DNA of 64,000 nt from Aegilops tauschii subsp. strangulata (lineage: Eukaryota > Streptophyta > Magnoliopsida > Poales > Poaceae), in assembly GCF_002575655.3 (NCBI RefSeq), contig NC_053038.3:142058885-142122884 (forward strand), in the 5' to 3' direction. The notes beneath the pieces are model-generated. The model was not told the origin of the DNA and made no database searches. It worked only from the letters and a program-made list of their open reading frames with translations. Positions within the stretch are counted from its first letter, which is position 1. Each line of letters begins with the position of its first letter. Of this stretch, positions 1 to 10,195 are shown in pieces. Made by a program: the position numbers and the translations under genes.

Positions 1-2246
1 GACACGCACAGTACAAATGGAGGATTTATAACAGAGTAGCAATCACACACTTATTACATCGGATATCTCCATAGAGACTAATTATAATAAACATGGCTTA
101 AGGCCATCTAATAACGATAACAGCGGAAGACTTGGAAGATAAGTGAGTCCATCAACTCCAGCGGCATCACTGAGTATAAGACCACGACCTAAGGCACCTT
201 ACTCGTCGTCTGAAAAGTCTGCAACATGAAACGTTGCAGCCCGAAAACGGGTCAGCACATGGAATATGCTGGCAATGTAGCACATAGAGAGCAATGAACA
301 ATAATAATGCTATACTACATGCATATGTGGCTGGTGGAAAGCTCTATGGTTACAGTTTTGCGAAAAGCCAATTTTATCCTACCTCAAAGGAATAAATTTT
401 ATTTAACTATCATGGTGGTTGTGAAACATTGAGATGGTTGACAGCATCTCAATCCCAATTAAAAAGTCATTAATAACCCAACAAAATTAATTAGAAGTAA
501 CATAGTGTTGAGATTCACATGATAATCCAAGTACTAGATACTCAAGTTGTCCATAACCGGGGACACGGCTAATCATGATCAGTTTGTACACTCTGCAGAG
601 GTTTGTGCACTTTTCCCACAAGACTTGATCTCCTCCGTTGGATTACTCGCACTACATGGTGTTTGAGTAACGGATGACCAAGACACAGTCTTTCAGAAAT
701 GTTTGCACCTTACGTATGGGTAGACCGTTACACCTACTTTCCCCTACATCTGCTAGTCTACCACTGTAAGAGTTCACACATCTTAATCAACTATGATAGA
801 GCCCATAATAGCTTGCGGCTGCACACGGAAGTTTCTAGCATGAAAAATCTCATGATCCCTTTGAACCTGGGTGGCGGTCCAAAAGAAAAACAGGCAATCC
901 TGGAATACCCAGGTACCTCAATCCACCCAGATGTGAGTTTAAGTTGCCACCTTAAGTAAACCATTAATTAACAATCTCACATCTGTCATGAATTTCACTC
1001 AAACCCAATCCACGTCTACGAGCATAGCATGTCAATAATAAAAGCAACGTAGAAGTAACTCCCTAGGGTTTGATAGAGAAACAGGTAATAGGTACTACCT
1101 CAACTACTTCCCAATACCCACAGTTTATTAGATCCTAATCATGCAATGTGTTTGAGGAAATAGATCTAATGCAATAAAACTGGGTATGAACGGGGTATGA
1201 TCAAAGTGTTACTTGCCTTGCTGATGATCCACAAAACCTAGCGATTCGAAGTAACAAGCGGCACACTCCGGGTACTCTATCGCAAACAAACAAGCATACA
1301 ATCAGTACTCAACTAATGCACAGGTAAAACTCGAATGAAAGATCCAACCAGAAAGTTCAACTTAAGAACTCCGGTTTGCAAAAAGAATCAACTCGAAAGA
1401 AACAACGAAAGTCAAACGGCGGAAGAAAGAAACTTCGTTTGCTAATCTGGATCTAGGTCAAATTTTACTGTAGCAAAAACTTGTTTGAGTAGGTTAAACG
1501 GAAAGAGAATTTCGAGACGAAACTCTAGGCGCTTGAATCACCTGATTCCGATAAACGAGCGAGAAGTTAAACAGAAACGAAGATTCGATCAGAAATCGAA
1601 TCTGAGAAAATAACGAGATAATCCGCCGAAAAAGAAAAACGGACGAACGGTTAAATAACGGACGTTCGTTAACAGAGAAAAACCGACGAACGTGTTCGTT
1701 AAAATGAACGGTTCGGTGAACGCTCGTAAAATAAGAAAACCGAAAAAAAAAACTGATCTAGGGTTGTTTTTTTTTAAGATCCGCGAAGAAAAATGCGTAG
1801 AAAAATTAATAAAAATCAGAAAAATATGAAATAAATTTTCCCCGTCTAGTTAGAAAATCTAGAATAGGGTGAACATTTTTAAAATCAAAAATAAACATTT
1901 TTAAAACATGCATATTTTTTTTAAATGCAATAAAAATTGCAAATAAAATCCAATAAATTCCAAATAATGATTTTAAAATTTTTCCTCCAGTATTTCAATT
2001 GTTTTGGAGAAGTCATATTTTCTCCTCTCGTATATTTTAAGAATGAAATATTTTTCCGGAGAGAAAATAATTAAAATCAAAATCCTCGTCTGAAAAATCA
2101 AAAGAAAATTCGAGAAAATCCCCAACTCTCTCCGAGGGTCCTTGAGTTGCTTAGGATTTATCGAGGATTTGTCAAAATGCAATAAAACATGATATGCAAT
2201 GATGCTCTATGTATAACATTCCAAATTGAAAATTTGGGATGTTACA
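1..2246 (-). mobile_element. Gypsy-type LTR, truncated by the window edge
   Basis: On the minus strand the sequence begins TGTAACATCCCAAATTTTC at 2246, a typical 5' end of a long Triticeae gypsy LTR, and runs off the left edge. It is AT-rich, without credible ORFs, and has repeated GAACG/ACGTTCG motifs around 1640-1740. Immediately right of 2246 lies sequence matching the interior of the Athila-like element (compare 60310-60700), so this LTR is the outer edge of an element inserted there in minus orientation. The TSD cannot be tested because the other end is outside the window. Family name not assigned. Confidence 0.6.
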
Positions 2247-3264
2247 AAAATACTAAAGCACACCGTGCTCAAAAAGATATAAGTGAAGCACTAGAGCAAT
2301 TCCATAGCTCATAAAGATTTAAGTGAAGCATAGAGAGCAATTCTAACAAGTCATGGCATAATTTTGTCTCTCTCAAATAAGTGTGTCCAGCAAGGATTCA
2401 TGACTTAAAACAAAAGGCAAAACAAGCAAAGACTCGTATTATACAAGACGCTCCAAGCAAAAACTAATAGTATGTGACGAATAAAAATATAGCTTCGAGT
2501 AAATTACGGATGGTCATTAGAAGAAAGAGGGAATGCCACTCGGGCATCCCCAAGCTTAGTTGGTTGCTTCTCTTTGGATAATAGCTTGGGATGCCATGGG
2601 CATCCCAAAGCTTAGGCTCTTCTTACTCCTTATTCCTTCATCCATCGTAACATCACCCAAAACTTGAAAACTTCAATCACACAAAACTCAACAAAACCTT
2701 CGCGAGATCCGTTAGTATAAGAAAACAAATCACTACTATAAGTACTGTTGCAAACCCATTTATATTTTATTTTTGCATTATATCTACTGTACTCCAACTT
2801 TTCTATGGCAAAAACTCTTCAAAGAAAACCATAGAATCATCAAAACAAGCACACAACGCAAAGAAAACGGAATCTGTCAAAAATAGAACAGTCTGTAGCA
2901 ATCTGGATATTTCGAATACTTCTAACTCCAAAAATTCTTAAAAATTAGGACTACATGAGCAATTTGTATATTAATCTTGTGCAAAAATAATTGGTATTTT
3001 ATCACGCTTTTGTTAAAAATGAGAATTATTTTCGTGAGCGCAAAAGTTTCTGTTTTTCAGCAAGATAACTATCACCCAACAAGATCCTAAAGGCTTTTCT
3101 TGGCACAAACACTAATTCAAACACAAAAAACACAATCATAACAGTAGTATAATTGTGCAAACGCTCAAGAACAGAAAGCAAAAGACAAAAATAATTTTTA
3201 TTCATTGGGTTGCCTCCCAAAAGCGCTATCGTTTTACGTCGCTAGCTAGGCATAATGCAAGGTT
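2247..3264 (-). other. Non-coding interior of Athila-like element
   Basis: AT-rich sequence downstream (minus sense) of the unknown ORF. It includes the stretch GGGGATGCCCGAGTGGCATT (minus sense, 2531-2550) and other blocks shared with 60320-60700. No credible coding region; the short open frames are not conserved between the two copies. Confidence 0.55.
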
Positions 3265-3966
3265 CTAAGTATTGTCATCCTTCTCCTTAATTTCCTTAGA
3301 GGTATTTTTGTCATGAGCGTTTGTAAAAACAACATAAAATATATTATCCATGGAAACCTTAGCACTATCAAGTTGCTTAGCATCATAACCTCTTTGATTT
3401 CCGGCAACAATCCAAGAATAATGTTGATTAAAATTATTAAAAACTTGTTGGATTATATCTAAAATAGGGACTTCCTTTTTAAGACTGTCATAAAAAATTT
3501 GATTATCCCCAAGAAAATGTCTTAACGCATAATCACTATTATAGAGAATTTCATCTATCACCGGTTTTTCACGATTCATACCATAGAAATCAAAGATTTC
3601 CCTTGCTTCCCGTACAATGCAATCAAATTCATTCATAAGAACAAGGGTGGCCAACTTTTTAGCCTTGGGATTCTTTATAACGGGCAACTCAAAAAACAAT
3701 CTTTGCAAGGTAGGATGAGTGCGGATAAATTTATTTCCAAGTTTGAAAACTTGTGCTGAAATAGCTTCCGCATAAGATTTAGTCCTCTTAAGTATAGGAA
3801 CATCACCAGGAGTTAAATTTCCAACACAATTGAAAAATTCTTGGATACGTTCTTTTCCTATAACATTCCCTTGCCCCAAAACAAAAGTTTTAGCATCCAG
3901 ATTGCCAGATCGTCCAATTTTAGGAGTTAGGCCATCATCTATTTATGTCATACCAAAGTCACTCAT
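3265..3966 (-). pseudogene. Protein of unknown function in Athila-like element (copy A)
   Basis: The minus-strand frame from the ATG at 3966-3964 (MSDFG) to the stop at 3265 has 234 codons with one early TAA; 204 codons from 3879 are fully open. I do not recognise the family. It aligns over about 145 residues with the frame at 61320-62153: shared blocks include IGK..IQ.FF.C.G near the start, HP..QR.F in the middle, then EF..I..EA.EIF and K.VP. The C-terminus is lysine- and acid-rich. No zinc knuckle, DTG, YVDD or integrase triad is seen, so it is not an ordinary gag-pol segment; a remote gag relationship cannot be excluded. It lies between PBS/leader and the 3' part of the element, where gag would normally sit. 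Confidence 0.55.
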
Positions 3967-4137
3967 GATTGCAAACAAAGGGTAGATTTGACGAGAAAAC
4001 GATGAACGAAAAAAAGGGGCGAATAAAATGGCAATTTTTTGTGAAGTGGGGGAGGGGAAAACGAGAGGCAAATGGCAAATAATGTAAATTGCAAGGAGAG
4101 GAGATTTGTGATTAGGAACCTTGTATATGTTGATGAT

Positions 4138-4142
4138 GTCTC
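4138..4142. repeat. TSD GTCTC (left copy) of Tat-like element
   Basis: GTCTC directly precedes the LTR at 4143 and is repeated exactly at 13261-13265 after the other LTR. Confidence 0.9.
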
Positions 4143-4612
4143 TGTCGATGTCAAAACAGGCGGATCTCGGGTAGGGGGTCCCGAACTATGCATCTAAGGT
4201 CGATGGTAACAGGAGACGGGGGACACGATGTTTGCCCAGGTTCGGGCCCTCTTGATGGAGGTAATACCCTACTTCCTGCTTGATTGATCTTGATGAATAT
4301 GAGGATTACAAGAGTTGATCTACCACAAGATCGTAATGGCTAACCCCTAGATGTCTAGCCTATATGATTATGATTACCTCTACGGACTAAACCCTCCGGT
4401 GTATATAGACACCGGAGGGGACTAGGGTTGTACAAAGTCGGTTACAGAGAAAGGAATCTTCATATCCGAACGCCAAGCTTGCCATCCACGCAAAGGAGAG
4501 TCCTATCTGGACACGGGAGAGAGTCTTCTGTCTCGTATCTTCACGGCCCATCAGTCTGGCCCATGTTACATAGGCCGGACGCCCGAGGACCCGTTAATCC
4601 AGGACTCCCTCA
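4143..4612 (-). repeat. 3' LTR of Tat-like element
   Basis: On the plus strand it starts TGTCGATGTCAAAACAGG and ends GGACTCCCTCA; same length as the LTR at 12791. The inner flank (plus GTAGCCCCTAAACC, minus GGTTTAGGGGCTAC) is where a weak polypurine tract would lie. A TATA-like TATATA is present near 4400. Confidence 0.85.
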
Positions 4613-5141
4613 GTAGCCCCTAAACCAGGCTTCAATGACAATGTGTCCGGCGCGCAGATTGTCTTCGACATTGCAAGGCAGGTTCCTCCTCCGAATACTC
4701 CAAAGCAGCTCTCGAACATAGAGAACGTGTCCGGCTCTGTAAAACAAACACCACACATATCCGCAGAGAGTATAATATTTTCACGAGTACAATCTACTGA
4801 CAACTATCGTAGCATGACATCACGTCGACGCCCAGTCATTATTTCGAACCGTTTTTTAGCCTCCCGCTCCATGTTTGAAGATGCGGTTTTATTGGCACGT
4901 CTTGTCAAACTAGAGATCGTGTCCCCTTATTACGGGATTTTCATCAATACGGGCATGGGTAATCCAACCGCCCTGTTGGTACGATTCCTTGGGAATAGGC
5001 AAGTTTCAAGGCTTATGAGGAGGCGTTCGATATTCATTGCCCTTATAAAGGGCCACAGACCCGTCTTTTTCTTCCTCAACTTTCCCAACCCCGAGCTCCA
5101 GCACCCAGGTTTCAACTTAATCAATCCAAGCCTTCCCAATC

Positions 5142-6011
5142 ATGTCCGGACCCAGCCTCCAAGGCCAGTGGGTGGCCTCCTCTGTCATAGAGGAGGATAT
5201 CATGAAGCTCCGGGTGGCAAGGTACCTGACCGCGGAAATCCTCCACAGGCTTCCTGCTAAGGGGCAGGTTATTCCTACACCCAGATCCGGCAAGAGGGTC
5301 GTATTCATCTCCCACTTCCTTCGGGGGCTAGGGTTCGATCTCCACCCCTTCATTCGTGGCCTCATGTTTTATTATGGGCTAGATTTTCATGATCTAGCTC
5401 CGGACTCCTTTCTTCACATCTCGGTGTTCATCGTCATGTGCGAGGCCTTTCTCTGCATTGCCGCACACTTCGGCTTATGGCTCAAGACCTTTAATGTGAA
5501 ACCGAAGGCAGTTGACGGGGAGCACGCGAAGTGTGGCGGTGCTATGGTAAGCAAGCTCGCCAACACTCCTTGGCCAAAGGGCTCCTTCACAGAAACTTCC
5601 AACCTATGGCAGCGGGAGTGGTTTTACATCACTAAACCCCACGGTACCAAGTGGGCAGCTACACCAGCATTCCGATCTGGCCCTCTGTTACGACTCGCAT
5701 CATGGATTAACAAGGGCCTGGATTGGGGACCAATTGATGAAGTGCAAACGCTACAAAGCCGTATCTGGAGTCTCCTTGAAATGGACACCGGCCTTATCAA
5801 CGTGATCCATGTAATGCTAGTCCCCCAGGTCCTACCATGCCAGCGACGGCCTCTCCTCCTGTGGGAGTTCAATCCGGAAGGACCACGGACCCTTCAACAC
5901 TTCTTCGGCACAACGCACAGAGGGATGTGGAAGTTATTCTTCAGGACCCGAAAACAGTGGTCGGATACAACCGAGGACATCGGCCTCAGCTGCAACCATT
6001 CGGATACCTCG
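5142..6011 (+). CDS. Antisense gene, exon 1: 'putative gypsy type transposon' (Transposase_28-like) domain
   Basis: Plus-strand open frame from ATG 5142, opposite in sense to gag-protease of the same element. The protein of about 290 residues has the features I associate with Pfam 'putative gypsy type transposon' (PF04195): an N-terminal segment with FPTPRSG-like VIPTPRSG, then a hydrophobic L/F-rich stretch (residues 60-110: GLGFDLHPFIRGL, FLHISVFIVMCEAF) and later aromatic WQREWFYI. A consensus donor (CTCG|GTAAGC) follows at 6012. The function of this family is unknown; its usual place is antisense and 3' to pol in Tat-lineage elements. An open frame also extends upstream from 4643 and may be 5' UTR. 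Confidence 0.6.
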
Positions 6012-6086
6012 GTAAGCACTCGACTCCTTAACATAGCTTAGTTAATTATCCCATAGCAATATACTGAGAAACCTGTCTCCGATCAG

Positions 6087-6515
6087 GGCTGGATAAAGAA
6101 GGCGGAACGAATTAGGTGTTCGGCTCCACTCCCCGAAGACTCAGCTGATCGTGTATTGACAAGGATGCTGGCCCCGGCACCGTATCAAGTGCCGGTGAAG
6201 GAGGTCAAGGAGGAGAGCAGAAAGGCCAAAGGTGGCCTCCACTCGAAAGGTACACCGGACGCTACGTCCGGGGAGACTGGAACTCCCTCTTCTGAAGACG
6301 AAGGGGAAGAAGAAGCTGATATCTCTTCTCCCCATGGGAAGAAAAGGACTGCCTTCGAAGATCTGAAGGTGGAGGATCCCAAGAGAGGGAAGGTGTCCCT
6401 GTCAGCCGGTTCGGAAGACGATGCTGCACAGTTCCTCCGTAAGGACAAGCCCTTAGCCGAATCGTACGTGAACAAGGGTGTTTTAGACATATCCCGTTCT
6501 TTTCAGTTTACAAGG
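6087..6515 (+). CDS. Antisense gene, exon 2: acidic, serine-rich linker
   Basis: The exon follows an acceptor (TCCGATCAG|GGCTGG) after a 75-bp intron and ends at an AAGG|GTAACA donor at 6516. The encoded segment, about 140 residues, is rich in Glu, Asp, Ser and Lys, with an acidic run EDEGEEEADISS and basic patches (GKKRTAF). It looks like a disordered linker. The intron after it is only 26 bp (6516-6541, ending TTTTTGCAG), too short for ordinary plant splicing, so the donor may be placed wrongly. Confidence 0.45.
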
Positions 6516-6541
6516 GTAACATTTTAAATATATTTTTGCAG

Positions 6542-7293
6542 TCCGACCCGCAGTCTTCCTCAACAGTCCTCCTCCTCGGGTGACCTGCTTTCGGAGATGA
6601 TGGAAAGTGAGACGCCTCCACATGCTTCCTCGCCCCTTAGGGCGGACGACTTCGAGGTGTCATCCCAGAGGGTCTCCCTCGATCACCAAGTGGCGCGGGG
6701 GGCAATAAAGGTAGTGCCGGAAGGTGAGACTTTGGTCGTCAAAGGGTTCGGGGAGTGCAGCCCCTACAGGGACCGACAATAAAGGCCCCGGACTATCCGG
6801 TTTACGGCCGAAAGCGACTCTAGGGTCGAGTAAACATATTCCTTCGAAGGGAGCTCATACTCCGCTTCCAGGAGTCCAGAGGCGCCGGATACATTAATGG
6901 GCATGTTGCAGAATGCGTCCATCTCAGAGGAACATCGTACCTTAATGGGTATGGTAGTTGAGAGGATTCTGTCCACAAGAAGTGGATTGAATGAAGCCTT
7001 CACGGGCCTACTAAGAGGCTTTGAGGTATGCAATGTAATATCTTGACTACTCTTTACATGCAAAATGTGACTGTGTATAGATAGTAGCCCCTGAGACTCT
7101 AGTTGGCGTCCAAAGGGAGGCGATCAGAGGATCAAAAAAGATATGCTTAGGAAATAACATGAATAATTTAAAAAACAAGCTGTTACATCAATGACGACTG
7201 CCCCCGCTACGGAAGTTGCAGATTTAAAGCAAAAACTTGAGTTAGCGGATGAGGACATTACTCTTATTAACAGGCGGCTCGACGAGGCACAGG
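6542..7293 (+). pseudogene. Antisense gene, degenerate middle exons
   Basis: From 6542 a frame continues (PPHASSPLRADDFEVSSQRV) but meets a stop at about 6779. A different frame is open from about 6860 to a donor at 7026 and contains DTLMGMLQN and EEHRTLMGMVVERI, which read as real coding sequence. A short exon around 7200-7293 encodes DLKQKLELADEDI, the beginning of a coiled coil. The frame change indicates decay of this gene copy. Confidence 0.4.
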
Positions 7294-7379
7294 GTATGTT
7301 TTGGGGCAGTCAGCTTATGCATGTATAATAGTATAAGCACGAAGCTGAGAATTATATACTGGGACATGCATAATTGCAG

Positions 7380-8254
7380 ATGGTGCTGCTGCGGTTGAGA
7401 CCCTCCGGGCTGAACTTGCCCGGGCCAAGGAGCAAGCCAGAGTGAGCAATGCGGGTGTCAAGAAGGCAGCTGCTGATTCAAAGGTCGAACAGGCCACTCG
7501 GTGCCAGTGCGAGGAGAGAATATCTACCATGGCGCGAGAGCTAAAGGATGCCACTGCCCAATGCAAATCACTCGAAAAGGATAACAAAGCCAAGATGGCC
7601 GATCTCGACAAGGCCTTACAAGAGGCGCGAGAGGCACGATCCGAGTCAAGAGCGGCTCGGGAAGAGATTCGGCAAGCTGGGGAGATAGCGGCTGGTAAGC
7701 CCTTTCTTTTACAGACTCAATTCGGCGACCCGAAGTATGCCCCGCTGAATCAAATGTGGAGTTCTCCAGACTCGTTCTTGGACATGCCGAAGAGTGACGC
7801 CGATGCGGCGCAGTTTTACCAAGTGCAAGACGGACGTGCAGTGGAGAAGCTTTTCTGGTCACAGTTCGACGGGCCAAAGCGTCCGCCGTTGCTGAACGAA
7901 CAAATAGCCCAGTGGGCCGAGCTCCACAAGGTGTCTGGAGCTACCATGGAGGAAGTCATGGTCCGGTTGTGGCCAACTGAGCCAATTCCAAACAATTATT
8001 TCGGTTTGGTGCAGCGGCTTGTTGATGTAGTGTCGCGTATTGATGTTGTTAAGTGGTCGGCGTGCATTGAAGGTGCACGGATGGCCTTTGCCCGCGTCAA
8101 GACGTACTGGGCAAAAATGAAGGCCACCAATGTTGCAGCAAACAGTCCACCCGAGGGCAAGGACCATCGCGCATCGGAGCAATATGTTGAGGATGTCCTA
8201 GAGGGCGCCCGCTTGATAAAGGGTCAATGCTCGAAAGATATTATGTTCGAGTGA
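7380..8254 (+). CDS. Antisense gene, last exon: coiled coil plus conserved C-terminal domain
   Basis: After an acceptor (TAATTGCAG|ATGGTG) the frame is open for about 291 codons to the stop at 8254. Residues 1-110 are a strong coiled coil (LRAELARAKEQAR, ISTMARELKDATAQCKSLEK, LDKALQEAREARSESRAAREE). The remainder is globular with aromatic/charged motifs (EKLFWSQFDGPKRPP, VRLWPTEPIPNNYFGLVQRL, ARMAFARVKTYWA). The long open frame next to decayed upstream exons is notable. I cannot assign a biochemical function. Confidence 0.6.
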
Positions 8255-9491
8255 ATGTATCAGTAGTGTGATAACTATATTATGATATATTAAGGTTGTG
8301 TTATATTTATGCCTGTTGCCTGAAAGGCATTTCCTCCTGTGCGACCTTTTTTATATAATCTGAAAGTTTGCCAGTCGTCGGCTTCAGCCCCCTCACATAT
8401 AATGCGGGGGTGTTCAGAATAGCAAACTTGACCCAACGTCTTGGTCCATGAAGGAGGTGTCAGTGCGGCGAACTAGGCAATCGGACTATAGGGCTTTAAC
8501 ACCTTCACTTAGCCATAGGAGTTTGACGGTGGGTCTAAGATATAGCCCCTTGTATGTACGTGGTTATCCGAATACGGCTGCGCTACATAGGTGACCGAAG
8601 AACGGTCCTTCGTGTAATACAAAAGAAATCGCAAAAGATTCTGATAAGTCAACGAGTGGTTGACCAGCTCTCCCCGCATCATGACAGTCAGTTTTCGGCT
8701 TTCTCTACTGAGGTGCTTAACCAGGTGAACCGGAAACACAATCGCAGTAGTTCTCCCTTTACTACCCTAGCCGGTAGGACGGAACGTAAGGTAGTAAGCA
8801 CAGGAGCCGGGCAACCCAACTATTGACCAAAGACATGATTCGGAGCTGATACATATAAGGCCAAACTCGTGACGCCGAACTATGCTATAAAGTTGTTCGG
8901 ACTTTTCGGCAACACATATGTTGCCGTATCGAGCCCCTGGCGATTTGAGCCGAGGTGCGCGCGTGAAACAACCGGAGAAGCAAAATTCAGTTCTCAAAAA
9001 AGCAAATACTGAATACGGATTTATGTTCACTGGAATCATATTTATACGTCAAATGCAATTATACAGATTACACCACCCCTACCCAGGCTATTTGACATGC
9101 TAGGGGTCGAAGGCTGGGGAAAAAGGCACTTTCCAGGTTTGAAATAAAGTGTGCGGTCTACAAAAAATTATTTGGACCTCTTGTCGCACGTCTGCGCAGC
9201 CTTTACCTCAGCTAAAAGCTTCCTTAACAGGAATAGCCGTTGGTTATTTATACGAAGCCGAACTCAGAAAGAGTCCTTGTAAGTCCGTAGGATGAACGGG
9301 TTTTGATTCACCTGTAGTAAAAAATAAAAAATAGTTAGAAAAAAGAAGAAGAAGGCTATAGGAATGCGAACCGCATTGTAAGCCTGTCCGTATTGTGCCT
9401 CCGCCGACGACCAAGGTATTTTAAGTGCATAATGATGTATGCACGATACGAACTTCGCGAGTATATGAGGCGAACGATGGAGGCTGAACTG
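8255..9491. other. Non-coding gap where pol would be expected
   Basis: Between the end of protease (minus sense) and the end of the antisense gene there is 1.2 kb without RT, RNase H or integrase motifs on either strand. Autonomous Tat-like elements carry several kb of pol here. The segment is either a deletion scar or diverged UTR of the antisense gene. Confidence 0.6.
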
Positions 9492-10184
9492 CTAATCCAG
9501 CTCTGAAATTGACCGGTCCTGTGTAGTAGAGGCCGGCGGCTTAATGGCCGATGAGATATGCGGCTTAATGTGGCCGCTTTGTACTTCGGCTGCAATAGCC
9601 GCAGTATGCTCCTCTGTACGGAGGGAGCGTTCTGTATTTCCGTCTATCGTGATGACGCCTCGTGGACCGGGCATCTTAAGCTTTAGATAGGCGTAGTGTG
9701 GGATCGCATTAAAACGAGCAAAAGCGGTCCGTCTGAGCAGTGCATGATAGCCACTACGGAATGGGACAATATCGAAGATCAAGTCTTCGCTTCGAAAGTT
9801 GTTCGGCGAACCGAAGACAACTTCCAATGTAGTTGAGCCTGTGCAGTGGGCCTCTACGCCAGGTATTACTCCCTTGAAGGTAGTTGTGGTGGGCTTGATT
9901 CGTGAAGGATCAATGCCCATCTTGTGGACGGTGTCTTGGTAGAGTAGATTGAGGCTGTTGCCGCCGTCCAGAAGGACTCTCGTAAGATGGAACCCGTCGA
10001 TAATTGGGTCGACGACCAGAGTTGCCAAACCTCCGTGACGGATACTGGTGGGGTGGTCCCTGCGATCAAAAGTGATCGGGTAGGCCGCCCATGGGTTAAA
10101 TTTTGGGGCGACCGGCTCTATGGCATAGACGCCCCATAGTGCGCGCTTGCGCTCCCTTTTAGGGATGTGTGTCACATATATCAT
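9492..10184 (-). CDS. Gypsy retrotransposon aspartic protease region
   Basis: Open frame of 230 codons downstream of gag. The active-site loop reads VLLDGGNSLN (about residues 70-79); LxDGGSS is the form I expect in this plant gypsy group, so DGG is not itself a defect, but the usual Ser is Asn here. Flanking features fit: PITFDRRDHP upstream, then FDIVPFRSGYHALLRRTAFARF, and a short stretch (HYAYLKLKMPGPRGVITI) that normally leads into RT. The frame ends before RT. Protease would process the gag polyprotein in virus-like particles. Confidence 0.75.
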   Translation of the reverse strand: MIYVTHIPKRERKRALWGVYAIEPVAPKFNPWAAYPITFDRRDHPTSIRHGGLATLVVDPIIDGFHLTRVLLDGGNSLNLLYQDTVHKMGIDPSRIKPTTTTFKGVIPGVEAHCTGSTTLEVVFGSPNNFRSEDLIFDIVPFRSGYHALLRRTAFARFNAIPHYAYLKLKMPGPRGVITIDGNTERSLRTEEHTAAIAAEVQSGHIKPHISSAIKPPASTTQDRSISELD

Positions 10185-10195
10185 GTTTACTATTT

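Noticed and set aside
699..959. 86-codon plus-strand frame in the first LTR
   Set aside because: Inside AT-rich LTR sequence, opposite to element sense, no motif.
4643..5260. 205-codon plus-strand frame as a separate gene
   Set aside because: It overlaps the start of the antisense gene in another frame and begins at the LTR edge; more likely 5' UTR.
9930..9975. DGG instead of DTG as a dead protease active site
   Set aside because: LxDGGSS is usual for this gypsy group, so DGG alone is not evidence of inactivation.
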